NCBI RefSeq assembly: GCF_008040165.1
Contig: NZ_VRUR01000001.1
Location: 1,011,349-1,075,348, forward strand
From: Flagellimonas hymeniacidonis
Lineage (GTDB): Bacteria; Bacteroidota; Bacteroidia; Flavobacteriales; Flavobacteriaceae
DNA: 64,000 nucleotides
Reading direction: 5' to 3'
Below the pieces are notes generated by a model. The model searched no databases, was not told the DNA's origin, and was given only the letters and a program-made list of their open reading frames with translations. Positions 36,153 through 44,910 of this stretch are shown here, one piece after another. The position numbers and the translations under genes are program-made. Numbering within the stretch: the stretch's first letter is position 1; every line of letters begins with the position of its first letter.

Positions 36153-36443
36153 ATGAAGCATGTTTTTGTGCCATATAAGGTAAAACCAGATGCCGTTGAA
36201 ACAGTAAAAGTTATTATTGGCAAATTCATTTCAGAAATTAAAAAGAATGAGCCGGGAACATTGTTTTATAGATCTTTTCAGGAAGAAGATAATCCTACTT
36301 CTTTTGTTCATATTATGGCTTTTTCAAATGAAGAAGCAGAAAATCTTCATAAGCAAAGTGGCTATTGTCGGGGATTTACCGATGTATTATACCCTTTGTG
36401 CACGGTAATGCCCAAGCCTGTTAGTTATTTGGAAATTAATTAA
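36153..36443 (+). CDS. antibiotic biosynthesis monooxygenase (ABM)-like protein
   Basis: 96 aa ferredoxin-like dimer-type domain: KHVFVPYKVKPDAVETVKVI, then EPGTLFYRSFQEEDNPTSFV and HIMAFSNEEAENLHK. ABM-fold proteins include quinol and heme monooxygenases. Nothing marks its substrate. It starts 3 bp past the TfoX-like gene. Confidence 0.7.
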   Translation: MKHVFVPYKVKPDAVETVKVIIGKFISEIKKNEPGTLFYRSFQEEDNPTSFVHIMAFSNEEAENLHKQSGYCRGFTDVLYPLCTVMPKPVSYLEIN

Positions 36444-36456
36444 ATCGGACAAATTC

Positions 36457-37116
36457 ATGATTACGAAAGCCTATAGTACATTTTTTAAGGAACTTTCCAA
36501 AAACAATAATAAAGAATGGTTCCATGCCAATAAGAAAAGGTACGAAGCCGAGGTGAAAATTCCATTCTTAAATTTGTTGGACAGTTTGTTGCCCAACTTA
36601 ACAGAATGGGATCATCGTATCCTACCAGATGCTAAAAAAGCGATGTTCGGGATTAATAGGGATGTTCGTTTTTCAAAAGACAAGTTGCCTTATCATACCA
36701 TTTTAAAAGCTGGTTTTTCCCCGAATGGGAAAAAATCCATTTTGCCTGGCTACTATTTAGGAATTGATGCTACTAGCATTCATGTTGGGGGTGGACTTTT
36801 TATGTTGAGGCCACCAGAGCTTGCTTTAGTCCGAAATCATATTACAAAGGATACATCAGTATTGACAAAAATTGTTGAGGCTTCATTGTTCACCCAAAAC
36901 TTTGGAAGACTTAAGGGAGAAAAGTCAAAACGATTGGATAAGAGCTTGCTTCCCGCAGCGGAAAAAATAGATTTAATCTATAACAAGCAATTCTATGCCA
37001 TGGCCGAATTTCCATTGGAGCCTTTTTATAACTCTAATGAATTAAGTAGTGAAATCTTATCCCATTTCGAAGCCATTAAGCCATTGAACGCTTATTTGGG
37101 ACATGCATTTGATTAA
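36457..37116 (+). CDS. DUF2461 family protein
   Basis: 219 aa. The N-terminus KAYSTFFKELSKNNNKEWFH and the later DAKKAMFGINRDVRFSKDKL and PYHTILKAGF are the DUF2461 (TIGR02453) signature. The function is unknown. It is soluble and lacks a signal peptide. It lies 13 bp after the ABM gene. Confidence 0.88.
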   Translation: MITKAYSTFFKELSKNNNKEWFHANKKRYEAEVKIPFLNLLDSLLPNLTEWDHRILPDAKKAMFGINRDVRFSKDKLPYHTILKAGFSPNGKKSILPGYYLGIDATSIHVGGGLFMLRPPELALVRNHITKDTSVLTKIVEASLFTQNFGRLKGEKSKRLDKSLLPAAEKIDLIYNKQFYAMAEFPLEPFYNSNELSSEILSHFEAIKPLNAYLGHAFD

Positions 37117-37155
37117 CCAAGAGTTTATTTATTAATCCTAAAAACAGATACAAAA

Positions 37156-37527
37156 ATGACAACACAAGAAGTTGCAAACAAACTAGTGAGCCTTTGTAGA
37201 GAAGGTAAATATGATCAGGCCTATGGCCTTTATGCCCAAGATGCGGTTAGCGTAGAAATGGCCGGAGTGCCCAATGAAGTGACTGAAGGGCTTGACAATA
37301 TTTTAAAGGGCTTTGAACAGTGGGCCAGTAATATTGAGGAAGCCCACGGAGGAACGGTAGGTGACCCCATAATAATGGGCAACCATTTTGTAGTACCCAT
37401 GACCAGTGATGTCACTTTTAAGCAAGGTGGTCGTGTAAATATGGAAGAGCTTTCCATGTACCAGGTAGAAAATGGTAAAATTAAAAAAGCGCAATTCTTT
37501 TATGATCCATCTGTCTTTGGTGGGTAA
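37156..37527 (+). CDS. SnoaL/NTF2-like protein
   Basis: 123 aa cone-shaped alpha-beta fold of the NTF2 superfamily, with EVANKLVSLCREGKYDQAYG at the N-terminus and YQVENGKIKKAQFFYDPSVF at the C-terminus. Enzymatic and binding roles are both known in this superfamily; none can be assigned here. The last of the small-gene set, followed by a terminator. Confidence 0.8.
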   Translation: MTTQEVANKLVSLCREGKYDQAYGLYAQDAVSVEMAGVPNEVTEGLDNILKGFEQWASNIEEAHGGTVGDPIIMGNHFVVPMTSDVTFKQGGRVNMEELSMYQVENGKIKKAQFFYDPSVFGG

Positions 37528-37551
37528 ACACTAAATGTGCTAAATAGTATT

Positions 37552-37580
37552 AGGCGATGGCAAACCATCGCCTTTTTTAT
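37552..37580. terminator. terminator hairpin, left copy of a 29-bp direct repeat
   Basis: GGCGATGG-CAAA-CCATCGCC followed by six T. All 29 bases recur exactly at 40626-40654. The rest of the gap to the next gene (37581-37809) shows no gene or clear promoter. Confidence 0.88.
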
Positions 37581-37809
37581 TCTAAAAACATCTCGATCAT
37601 TCTTTAGGATCATGTTTAAAATTGTATTCTAAATGCTATACCCGCCAGCTTCCTTCGTCGTAGTTTATCTATTTTTCTTTATTTGAAGATTAAAGGAAAT
37701 TCCCAGAATTTTTAAGGTTTTTGTGCAATTGCATTTAATGCCAATTCTTTATTTTTAGCATAGCAGCTCCCCTCAATCTTTTATAAACTTTTTTAATTCC
37801 TACTTAATT

Positions 37810-39387
37810 ATGAAAAAGCATTCTTTTTTCAAATTTGCGTATTCCTTTTTTATTTTCCTGTTCCTTCTTTCGTGCGAAACTGAGCCATTACAATTGGAGA
37901 CCGTTGAGGAAACATTAGAATCTGTTCAACTTAACGAACAAGAACGTATCAAGAACAATTTTAACCTTGATCACTTTAAAGACTCCTTGGATATTGAAAA
38001 AGAAAACCTAAAAATTCTATGGGAAGAGCACAAGACTATAACTGTTGAAGATAGGATTTGGCACGAATATAAAATTGAAGAATTGGTAAAACCCGATTTA
38101 GAAGAAGGTGAGATTACGGATATTACCTATAGCCTATTGACAACATTTTCTAATGAAAAGCCTGCATATTGGATAGTACGGATGGATTCCCATAACGGGG
38201 TTGCTTATAGCTCTTATTTTGATCTTTCCCCCAATTATTTTACAGGTATGGTATATTTATATAATGTAAAAGGGGAAATGAGTATGGCCAGATATTACCA
38301 AAAAGGAAATGGGTACCACGGTATCACTAAAGCAGGGAACGCTGTTACCTTGCCAACGCCTAGTGCTTCCCGTTGCGATTTTAAGTTAACCTCCAGTAAC
38401 TGCTCTGGGACAAGTGATTGTGGACTCTTGGCAGGTGGCGGTGGTTGTGGCAACGGAGGCGGCCAAGGTTCGTATAGAAGGGTAAGGATTCCCGGCGCCA
38501 CTACAGATTGGTACAATGACCGTAACGGGGACGGAAGGGGACAACCCAACGAGTATTCCCATACCTCTGTGGGGCGGGATACCTATACATGGGCGTGGGT
38601 CTCTAACGGGAGATCAGGCTATACTCACCAAGGCAGACAAAATTATAGAGCTGTTCAGAATAATGGGTATACCAGGGGCATCCCTAAGCCTGCTGTTTCG
38701 CCAAGTAAAATTATAAAACATCCTAGTTTGAAAAGTTATCCTTGTGTTGGGCAAATCTTGGGAGAGTTGGCAAAAGGTAATTTTAAACAGTTAAGACTGA
38801 ATAAACTTGGACAATTGGAAGGTGGAAAACATTTGTCAAAGACGATTCTTGACCTTTTTGAAAACAACTCAAAACATCATTTGAATATTAAAGTTGGAAC
38901 ATTAAACAATGCTAATGGTTCTACTAAAATTGTGCGCAATGTGCCATCGAGAGGGCAAATTACATTTGAAATCACATTAGATAAAAGGTTTGTTCAAAAT
39001 GGAACAAAGCTTGTAATTGCCAGAACACTTATTCATGAATCACTGCATGCTTATTTGAGCTATTTATATCAGAATAAAGCAACTTCATCATTTTCTTCAT
39101 TATTAAGGCATTATTTGAGTCAAAATGGATATAATAACAATGCAGCTCAGCATAGACTAATTACCGAGTTTGCAGATGCAATTGGCTACTCACTAAGTAT
39201 TTGGGATAATAATAAATTGAATATGCAGTATTATAAAGATTTAGGATGGTCAGGAGACATGCTTCAAACCAATGAATACAAATCGCTTAATACATCAAGG
39301 CAGACTGCAATAAGAAATGCAAATATTGCCGAAGGAAGTGCGGTTCAAAATGCAAGTAGTAAAGCCAAGGGTCAAAAATGTAAATAA
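37810..39387 (+). CDS. lipoprotein with Gly/Cys-rich hinge and C-terminal HExxH zincin-like module; candidate toxin
   Basis: 525 aa. Lipoprotein signal ending FLFLLSC (Cys22). Residues 23-185 are a charged domain. Residues 189-220 are a Cys/Gly hinge (LLAGGGGCGNGGGQGS). A Tyr/Asn/Gly-rich section (about 230-297) follows. From about 300 the composition turns AT-rich and a new module starts at KSYPCVGQILGEL. It carries a metalloprotease-type motif LIHESLHAYLSYLY (H409, E410, H413) with a possible third ligand E453 in LITEFADAIG. This layout resembles Bacteroidota polymorphic toxins, and two small lipoprotein genes follow. Peptidase or toxin activity is inferred, not shown. Confidence 0.78.
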   Translation: MKKHSFFKFAYSFFIFLFLLSCETEPLQLETVEETLESVQLNEQERIKNNFNLDHFKDSLDIEKENLKILWEEHKTITVEDRIWHEYKIEELVKPDLEEGEITDITYSLLTTFSNEKPAYWIVRMDSHNGVAYSSYFDLSPNYFTGMVYLYNVKGEMSMARYYQKGNGYHGITKAGNAVTLPTPSASRCDFKLTSSNCSGTSDCGLLAGGGGCGNGGGQGSYRRVRIPGATTDWYNDRNGDGRGQPNEYSHTSVGRDTYTWAWVSNGRSGYTHQGRQNYRAVQNNGYTRGIPKPAVSPSKIIKHPSLKSYPCVGQILGELAKGNFKQLRLNKLGQLEGGKHLSKTILDLFENNSKHHLNIKVGTLNNANGSTKIVRNVPSRGQITFEITLDKRFVQNGTKLVIARTLIHESLHAYLSYLYQNKATSSFSSLLRHYLSQNGYNNNAAQHRLITEFADAIGYSLSIWDNNKLNMQYYKDLGWSGDMLQTNEYKSLNTSRQTAIRNANIAEGSAVQNASSKAKGQKCK

Positions 39388-39395
39388 CACCTCCC

Positions 39396-39938
39396 ATGAA
39401 GTATAATTTTCTAATATTATTATTAATAGCCTCGCTATGGAGCTGTAAAAGTGGATTTAATATTTCCCAAGAGGAAAATGATGTTGACTACCAGATTATA
39501 AATGCATTCATTTCTTTGAGAAAAATAAAAGCACTGAAAAAAGAAACTTTTGAACCCAAATCAAATGACTCTATAATTACTCAACTAATCTCATCAAATG
39601 GTTTAAATCTATTCCATTACAACCTTACGGAAGATCAGCAAAATATTAATTTTGAAAAGATTTTCTCAAAAAATGACATTGGTCAAATAAAAGCAGAATT
39701 TGAACGATTGCGCATGAGACGGCTAGATAAAAAAAGATTGTCGCGAGATGTGAAAATAGTAAGTACCCTTGATAAAAAAGGAGAAACTAGAATGATTACA
39801 ATGCCAATAATTGTACCTAATAAAAATTATGTTTTTGTTTATTCAGAAAGTATATCGGATGGTGATCTATTTTGTATGAAAATGGAAAATGGAAAATGGA
39901 TGCCTTTTGCCTCTTTTCCATTGTGGACATCTGATTAA
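39396..39938 (+). CDS. small lipoprotein, candidate immunity protein 1
   Basis: 180 aa starting MKYNFLILLLIASLWSC (lipid-modified Cys17), then an acidic/lysine-rich domain ending in beta strands (YVFVYSESISDGDLFCMKME). No known family is recognised. It starts 8 bp after the candidate toxin gene, which argues for co-transcription and supports, without proving, an immunity role in the periplasm. The composition is AT-rich like the toxin C-terminal module. Confidence 0.7.
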   Translation: MKYNFLILLLIASLWSCKSGFNISQEENDVDYQIINAFISLRKIKALKKETFEPKSNDSIITQLISSNGLNLFHYNLTEDQQNINFEKIFSKNDIGQIKAEFERLRMRRLDKKRLSRDVKIVSTLDKKGETRMITMPIIVPNKNYVFVYSESISDGDLFCMKMENGKWMPFASFPLWTSD

Positions 39939-40010
39939 TCGTTTATTTTACCACAGTCTTATAAGTTGTCAATAATTGTTCATTAAAAAATACTGTTTTG
40001 GCGACCAATT

Positions 40011-40578
40011 ATAAAACTAGTCAAACTCTTAATAGTTATAATATTGTTTGCGCATTGCAAACCTCAAAATCAAAACCTTGAAGACGATGAAAAAAAAATT
40101 ATTTCGTTAGTAATAGATGAATATACCATCCCCTTACCTCCACCTCCTTCAACTGACCCAAATGACACCTTGGTCTCTATAAAGGATGCAGACTCATTGA
40201 AAAATGCAAAACTCAACATTGCTGTTTATCCTATTATGGATAATGAAATTAATAAAATAGAAGATGGAAAAATTCCTGACTTCTTCAAAAGTTTGTTGAA
40301 GTATGATTTGCCTATCAAAACAATTCATGAAGCCACACTTTTAAAAAGTACACAAGGACATAAAATCGTTTTGGCAGATACCACTATCTTATCCAACTCA
40401 AAAGAATTCAAGAAGTTTAATCTACTTTTTAATTTTTCAAGAATTTGGTTCGATAAAAGCAATTTTGGAAATGAGCGTCAGTCGAAGCCAATTATCTGGA
40501 TATGCCCAAATATTATGCTTGACCAAAGAAAGAGACCAATGGATAGCACATCATATAGAACCAACCACTATTTGGTAA
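40011..40578 (+). pseudogene. frameshifted lipoprotein gene, candidate immunity protein 2
   Basis: The first frame gives a lipoprotein signal (KLVKLLIVIILFAHC, then KPQNQN), a polar domain and ...FSRIWFDK. One extra A in the run 40455-40458 breaks the frame. In the +1 frame from 40459 the protein continues smoothly as AILEMSVSRSQLSGYAQILC, then LTKERDQWIAHHIEPTTIW and a stop at 40576-40578. Without the shift the frame ends at 40616 in an unlike tail. No ATG fits: an ATA or ATT at 40008-40013, or TTG at 40044 inside the signal, are the only choices. So both start and frame look damaged, or the A run is misread. Confidence 0.72.
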
Positions 40579-40625
40579 TGCAAAGAATAATTCTGATTTT
40601 CTTTAATCTCTCATGAAATTAATTC

Positions 40626-40654
40626 AGGCGATGGCAAACCATCGCCTTTTTTAT
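40626..40654. terminator. terminator hairpin, right copy of the 29-bp direct repeat
   Basis: Same 29 bases as 37552-37580. The right end includes the stop codon of the leftward ABC ATPase gene (40651-40653). Stem 40627-40634 with 40639-40646, loop CAAA, T tract on the plus strand. Confidence 0.88.
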
Positions 40655-41346
40655 CCTGCAAAAAAGGTTTCCAATTCCTTAAGTGTCTGTGTTGAGGTTT
40701 GAATATCTTTTACAATTTCCCCTTTGTTCAATACCACAATACGTTCACAAACCTCTGTAACATGCATTAAATCATGACTTGATACCAAAACGGTTACATT
40801 CTGTTTTGCCGCAAGTTCTTTTATGATTCCTTTTAATCGAATCTGTGTGGTGGGATCTAGATTAGCAAATGGCTCATCCAGAATTACTACTTCTGGATTG
40901 CCAATAAAAGAAGCGACTATACCCACTTTTTTTTGATTTCCTTTGGATAAGTCTCGTAAGTATTTCTTTTGGCCCAAAATTTCACCATGAAAAAAATCTT
41001 CAAAAGTGGAAAGAAGGGCATCTACATCTGCTTTGTTTCTTCCTCTTAAATCACCAACAAAATAGAAATATTCTTCTGGGGTCAGATACCCAATAAGGAA
41101 GGATTCATCAATAAATGATGCTGTAAAAGGTTTCCAATCCTCGCTCTTGTTTACCTGTACTTCATTATTTATGATATGGCCCGTTGTAGGCTGAATCAAA
41201 TCCAATAGAAGGCTGAAAAAAGTGGTCTTGCCTGCTCCATTGTTCCCTACCAGACCAAAGCTCTGCCCTTTGGGTATTTCCAAAGATTCAATATTTAATA
41301 CGGTTTGTGATCCGTATTTTTTAGAAAGATTTTCAGTTGTAATCAT
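40651..41346 (-). CDS. ABC transporter ATP-binding protein
   Basis: 231 aa. Walker A GNNGAGKTT (34-42), signature motif LSKGNQKKV, Walker B VVILDEPFANLDP and the switch histidine in LVSSHDL. This type drives multi-helix permeases that export peptides, lipids or drugs. It is paired with the DUF5687 permease 35 bp upstream. Its stop codon falls in a repeat that bounds the accessory insert. Confidence 0.95.
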   Translation of the reverse strand: MITTENLSKKYGSQTVLNIESLEIPKGQSFGLVGNNGAGKTTFFSLLLDLIQPTTGHIINNEVQVNKSEDWKPFTASFIDESFLIGYLTPEEYFYFVGDLRGRNKADVDALLSTFEDFFHGEILGQKKYLRDLSKGNQKKVGIVASFIGNPEVVILDEPFANLDPTTQIRLKGIIKELAAKQNVTVLVSSHDLMHVTEVCERIVVLNKGEIVKDIQTSTQTLKELETFFAG

Positions 41347-41381
41347 CTATATATTTTTAAACTTCACTTTTGTGAATTTTG

Positions 41382-42851
41382 CTAGCTGTTTTTTTCCTTA
41401 AACCCAGCTATCATTCCATATTTCTTTCTTCTGTATTGCTCGGTGATTCTGTCCAACAAATAATTTTTTAGCGCAAAACCGATAACACCCAGAAGAGATA
41501 GTATTATTACCGCAGCTTCCATAGATATGAGATAATATGCTCCCGTAAAAATTAGAATGGGCAGCCCTAAAACTGGTAACATTATTAAAAACTGGGTGGA
41601 ACTTGTGCCCTGCATATTACCAAATGGACTTTTATCAAGATCTATTCTTTTTTTGTTGAAAGATCCAAAAAATAGAATCACGGGAATGTTTACTCCCAAA
41701 TTATAAATCGCACTTCCAAAGTTTATTGCTAAAGCTTCCCATCCAAAATACACATAGGGAATAGTCAATAAAAACATGGCCACCACACTAACCGATATTA
41801 ATGTTGCTTTAGATTCTAAATATTTTCGCAAGGGTATGTTCTGTGACATCATCATGCTATAGTAACCGCTATCCCATGCCGGAATAAATTGACCAAAATT
41901 GCTAAGAAAGATTCCCGTCATAAAAATTCCCAAAAAAGCAAACATGGGGATCATATTGGCATAGACTTCTTGGGTATAGAATATTAAACCGTAAAACACG
42001 AAGAGAAGGGATATAAAGACTTGTGCTTTGGTTCTTTTGTTCCGCCAAATCATCTTCAGGTCTAGCTGTAAAAAAGTTCCCATGTCTCCAAAGCGTTTTG
42101 TCCATGTCAAATCTGAGGTCTTTGCTTCTTTGGATTTGGTTTTTAAGGAAGCATCTAAAAAGAGCTTGTTTTTAAGTAGTTTGTAATTTAAAAAGTATGC
42201 CAAAATAGCCAGCGCTACGGGCACAAGTACTGCAATGGGGTATTGATACAATCCATGAAAAATTGGACCGAAAAAATCTTTCACAGGCAGTATTTGAAAA
42301 TAATCCAATCCATACTGTAGTACGATAATTCCGCCTATGATACCAAGGGCCTTATCACTTTTATTAACCAGAAAATTGACATAATTGATGCATAATACTA
42401 TCGCGAAAATTGACACAAGCCATAGTACAACATTCAAAACGGGATAACCATTAAACAAAAGCACAACGCCAAAAGGAACGAAAAGAAAAAGCGCTAAAGC
42501 ATTGTACCCAGAAAATCCTGATTTTCCCAGAATATAATGTGTTATGGTACTTTTTTTAATCGGAAAAGACAATAATGGCTTAATATCCATCACAGGAAGT
42601 TTCTGCAAAAAGTATCTAAAAAACAGTTCTATCAATATCCAGTATACCAAATACCTGCTCAGCACCCACATTGGCGCTTGGTCTGGAAAAAGCTTTCTAA
42701 GGATTTCATAAAGAAAGCCCCCAACAAACACTAAAGCTCCAATCATGTAAATACCAAAAAAGATCATTACAATTTTCAATGCCAACCCCTTTCCAAAAGA
42801 GGATGATCTAAAAAAAGATTTCCACTGAAGATTGATAAAATGTTTGAACAT
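41382..42851 (-). CDS. DUF5687 ABC permease-like membrane protein
   Basis: 489 aa with about 12 predicted membrane helices. The N-terminus (MFKHFINLQWKSFFRSSSFG) and the KMIWRNKRTKAQ segment before the second half are typical of DUF5687, a Bacteroidota permease family that partners with a single ATPase. The cargo is unknown. The gene leads the leftward pair. Confidence 0.88.
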   Translation of the reverse strand: MFKHFINLQWKSFFRSSSFGKGLALKIVMIFFGIYMIGALVFVGGFLYEILRKLFPDQAPMWVLSRYLVYWILIELFFRYFLQKLPVMDIKPLLSFPIKKSTITHYILGKSGFSGYNALALFLFVPFGVVLLFNGYPVLNVVLWLVSIFAIVLCINYVNFLVNKSDKALGIIGGIIVLQYGLDYFQILPVKDFFGPIFHGLYQYPIAVLVPVALAILAYFLNYKLLKNKLFLDASLKTKSKEAKTSDLTWTKRFGDMGTFLQLDLKMIWRNKRTKAQVFISLLFVFYGLIFYTQEVYANMIPMFAFLGIFMTGIFLSNFGQFIPAWDSGYYSMMMSQNIPLRKYLESKATLISVSVVAMFLLTIPYVYFGWEALAINFGSAIYNLGVNIPVILFFGSFNKKRIDLDKSPFGNMQGTSSTQFLIMLPVLGLPILIFTGAYYLISMEAAVIILSLLGVIGFALKNYLLDRITEQYRRKKYGMIAGFKEKNS

Positions 42852-42949
42852 GGGTCGGTGATTTTCTAGATGTTTGTACCTAAAATACTTGATTTGTTAC
42901 AAAAGCAACGCTTTTTTTAAAATCTAGCTTTCAAAATTGCATGAATGCT

Positions 42950-42957
42950 TAGTTTTG
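42950..42957 (+). promoter_or_regulatory. candidate -7 box for the ferredoxin reductase gene
   Basis: TAGTTTTG matches TAnnTTTG exactly and lies 19 bp before the ATG. A TTTC 17 bp upstream is a poor -33 element. Confidence 0.45.
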
Positions 42958-42976
42958 CAAAAAAAATTGATATTCC

Positions 42977-44026
42977 ATGAGTGACTTTCATGCACTAAAA
43001 ATTACTGCGGTTGATTCTTTAACTCCAAATGCAGTAACCCTAACTTTTGACATTCCAGAGCATCTTAAAAATACATTTGCCTATACAGCTGGGCAATATA
43101 TAACTATAAAACATACTGTGAATGGAGAAGAATTACGCAGGGCCTATTCCATTTCTTCAGCTCCTTCTTCTGGGAAAATTACTGTTGGAATAAAAAAAGT
43201 GCCTAATGGTACCTTCTCTGTTTATGCCAATGAGAGCATTAAAACCGGAGATGTTTTGGAAGTTATGCCTCCTGAGGGTCGATTTGTTTTTGAGTCTACT
43301 TCAGAAGCCAAAAACGTCGCAGCATTCGCTGCAGGAAGTGGAATCACTCCAATAATGAGCATTGCTCAAACCGTGTTGGAAAGCCATTCAGAAAACACCT
43401 TTGTATTGGTCTTTGGAAACCAATCTCCTGAAGAAACTATGTATTTAAAGGCTTTGCAAGAGCTTCAAGAACAATATACCAATAGGTTTTTTATTCAACA
43501 TCTTTTCAGTAGGTCTCAAGAAGAAAATGCGCTGTTTGGTAGAATCGAGACTTCAACAGTAAACTTCATAATCAAAAACAAGTTTAAAGAAACTGCTTTT
43601 GACGCCTTTTATTTATGCGGTCCAGAGGAAATAATCAATACTGTTTCAGACACCTTGAAAAGTAATGGTATTTCCGAAGATAAAATTTTGTTCGAATTGT
43701 TTACCAGTTCGGATGCGGAAGACACTTTGGCCGAAGAACTTGAAGGGAAAACCAAATTGGAAGTTCTTGTTGACGATGAGACCTTTTTCATAACCATGGA
43801 TAAAAAAGAATTGGTGTTGGATGCTGTTCTCAAAGAAGATATAAATGCACCATATTCATGCCAGGGTGGGGTGTGTAGCAGTTGCATCGCTAGAGTCACC
43901 GAAGGAAAAGCTGAAATGGTCAAAAACCAAATCTTAACAGATGGGGAAGTTGCCGAAGGGCTCATTTTAACTTGCCAAGCACACCCGTTGACTCCAACCC
44001 TTAAGGTTGATTATGATGATGTTTAG
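42977..44026 (+). CDS. ferredoxin-NADP reductase-type flavoprotein with C-terminal 2Fe-2S domain
   Basis: 349 aa. FAD domain (1-105) with RRAYSISSAP, NAD(P) domain (about 110-240) with AAGSGITPIMSI, and a plant-type ferredoxin domain (about 260-349) whose cluster cysteines are in YSCQGGVCSSCIARV and LTCQAHP. The order matches the PaaE/Hmp-type reductases that feed electrons to oxygenases. No phenylacetate or other oxygenase genes are adjacent, so the partner is unknown. It converges on the patatin gene, 9 bp apart. Confidence 0.92.
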   Translation: MSDFHALKITAVDSLTPNAVTLTFDIPEHLKNTFAYTAGQYITIKHTVNGEELRRAYSISSAPSSGKITVGIKKVPNGTFSVYANESIKTGDVLEVMPPEGRFVFESTSEAKNVAAFAAGSGITPIMSIAQTVLESHSENTFVLVFGNQSPEETMYLKALQELQEQYTNRFFIQHLFSRSQEENALFGRIETSTVNFIIKNKFKETAFDAFYLCGPEEIINTVSDTLKSNGISEDKILFELFTSSDAEDTLAEELEGKTKLEVLVDDETFFITMDKKELVLDAVLKEDINAPYSCQGGVCSSCIARVTEGKAEMVKNQILTDGEVAEGLILTCQAHPLTPTLKVDYDDV

Positions 44027-44035
44027 ATCTTTCAG

Positions 44036-44827
44036 CTAGATTAATTCCTTTTTTAATTGCTTATCCATTGTTCTGCAGCCATGGTCATAACCAATGGAAA
44101 AAGCTTTTTGAATGCCTTTTTTATCCAGCACTCCAATTTTTTCTAATTCTTTGGGCTCAATGAACAAATCACATTCTTGAAGTTTTTGGTGACTTGAAGC
44201 GTAAATCATCAGGCCAGTTACTCTACCTGCCAATTGCAATGAGTTTTTCAGGTCTTTTTTTTGTATTTCTCCAGCAATGGATACGTTACTCCCAATAATA
44301 AAGTCTGCTTTTCCATCAATATATTCTTTTGGAAAATTATTCATTACCCCACCATCTGCATAGAGCGTTCTGTCTATTTCAACTGGACTAAACACAGGAG
44401 TCAATGCAGCTGAGGCCAAAAGGGGTTTAATAAGTTTTCCTTTAGTAAATACTTTTTCCTCTCCTTTAAGCAAATCAGTGGCGACCACAAACAATGGTTT
44501 TTCCAGGCATTCAAAAGAATCTTTTGGAAAATAGCCCTTAAAAATTTTATAATACCTTTCGGTATCTATAAAGCCTGGCTTGTTAAGTGCAAAAAAGTTG
44601 TATTGAAACAAAGGCGTGTCTTTAAAAAACTGCAACATGTCTTCAATAGAATTCCCATTTGCATATAACGCACCAACCAGAGCACCTACACTGGACCCTG
44701 CTACCGTTTTGGCCTCCAATTCGCGTTCCTGCATTGCCTTAAGTAACCCGATATGTGCCATGCCGCGAATTCCGCCTCCGGAAAGTACCAGTCCAATCGA
44801 TTTTGCCTTGGAAATAGTTGTGACCAT
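44036..44827 (-). CDS. patatin-like phospholipase
   Basis: 263 aa Ser-Asp dyad lipid acylhydrolase. Oxyanion-hole loop SGGGIRGMAHIG (16-27), nucleophile S46 in AGSSVGAL, and D158 in YADGGVMNNFP. No signal peptide, so probably cytosolic or membrane-associated. Substrate unknown. A degenerate ACCGAC site lies about 85-100 bp upstream of its start. Confidence 0.92.
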   Translation of the reverse strand: MVTTISKAKSIGLVLSGGGIRGMAHIGLLKAMQERELEAKTVAGSSVGALVGALYANGNSIEDMLQFFKDTPLFQYNFFALNKPGFIDTERYYKIFKGYFPKDSFECLEKPLFVVATDLLKGEEKVFTKGKLIKPLLASAALTPVFSPVEIDRTLYADGGVMNNFPKEYIDGKADFIIGSNVSIAGEIQKKDLKNSLQLAGRVTGLMIYASSHQKLQECDLFIEPKELEKIGVLDKKGIQKAFSIGYDHGCRTMDKQLKKELI

Positions 44828-44910
44828 GAAATAAGTAGATTAAAAACACTATAAAATTAACCACCAAAGCCCAAAACTCACATTTTAAACTTGTTTTTTA
44901 AGATAAAATT

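Noticed and set aside
40044..40616. Full-length reading of the last cassette gene in a single frame
   Set aside because: The last ~50 residues are unlike the rest, while the +1 frame gives a sensible C-terminus; the single-frame version was replaced by a frameshift model.
43609..43965. 118-codon minus-strand frame inside the ferredoxin reductase gene
   Set aside because: Serine-rich antisense shadow, no start context and no family resemblance.
42977..44026. Phenylacetate-CoA epoxidase reductase (PaaE) as a specific name
   Set aside because: Domain order fits, but no paaABCD or other oxygenase gene is near, so only the general reductase call is kept.
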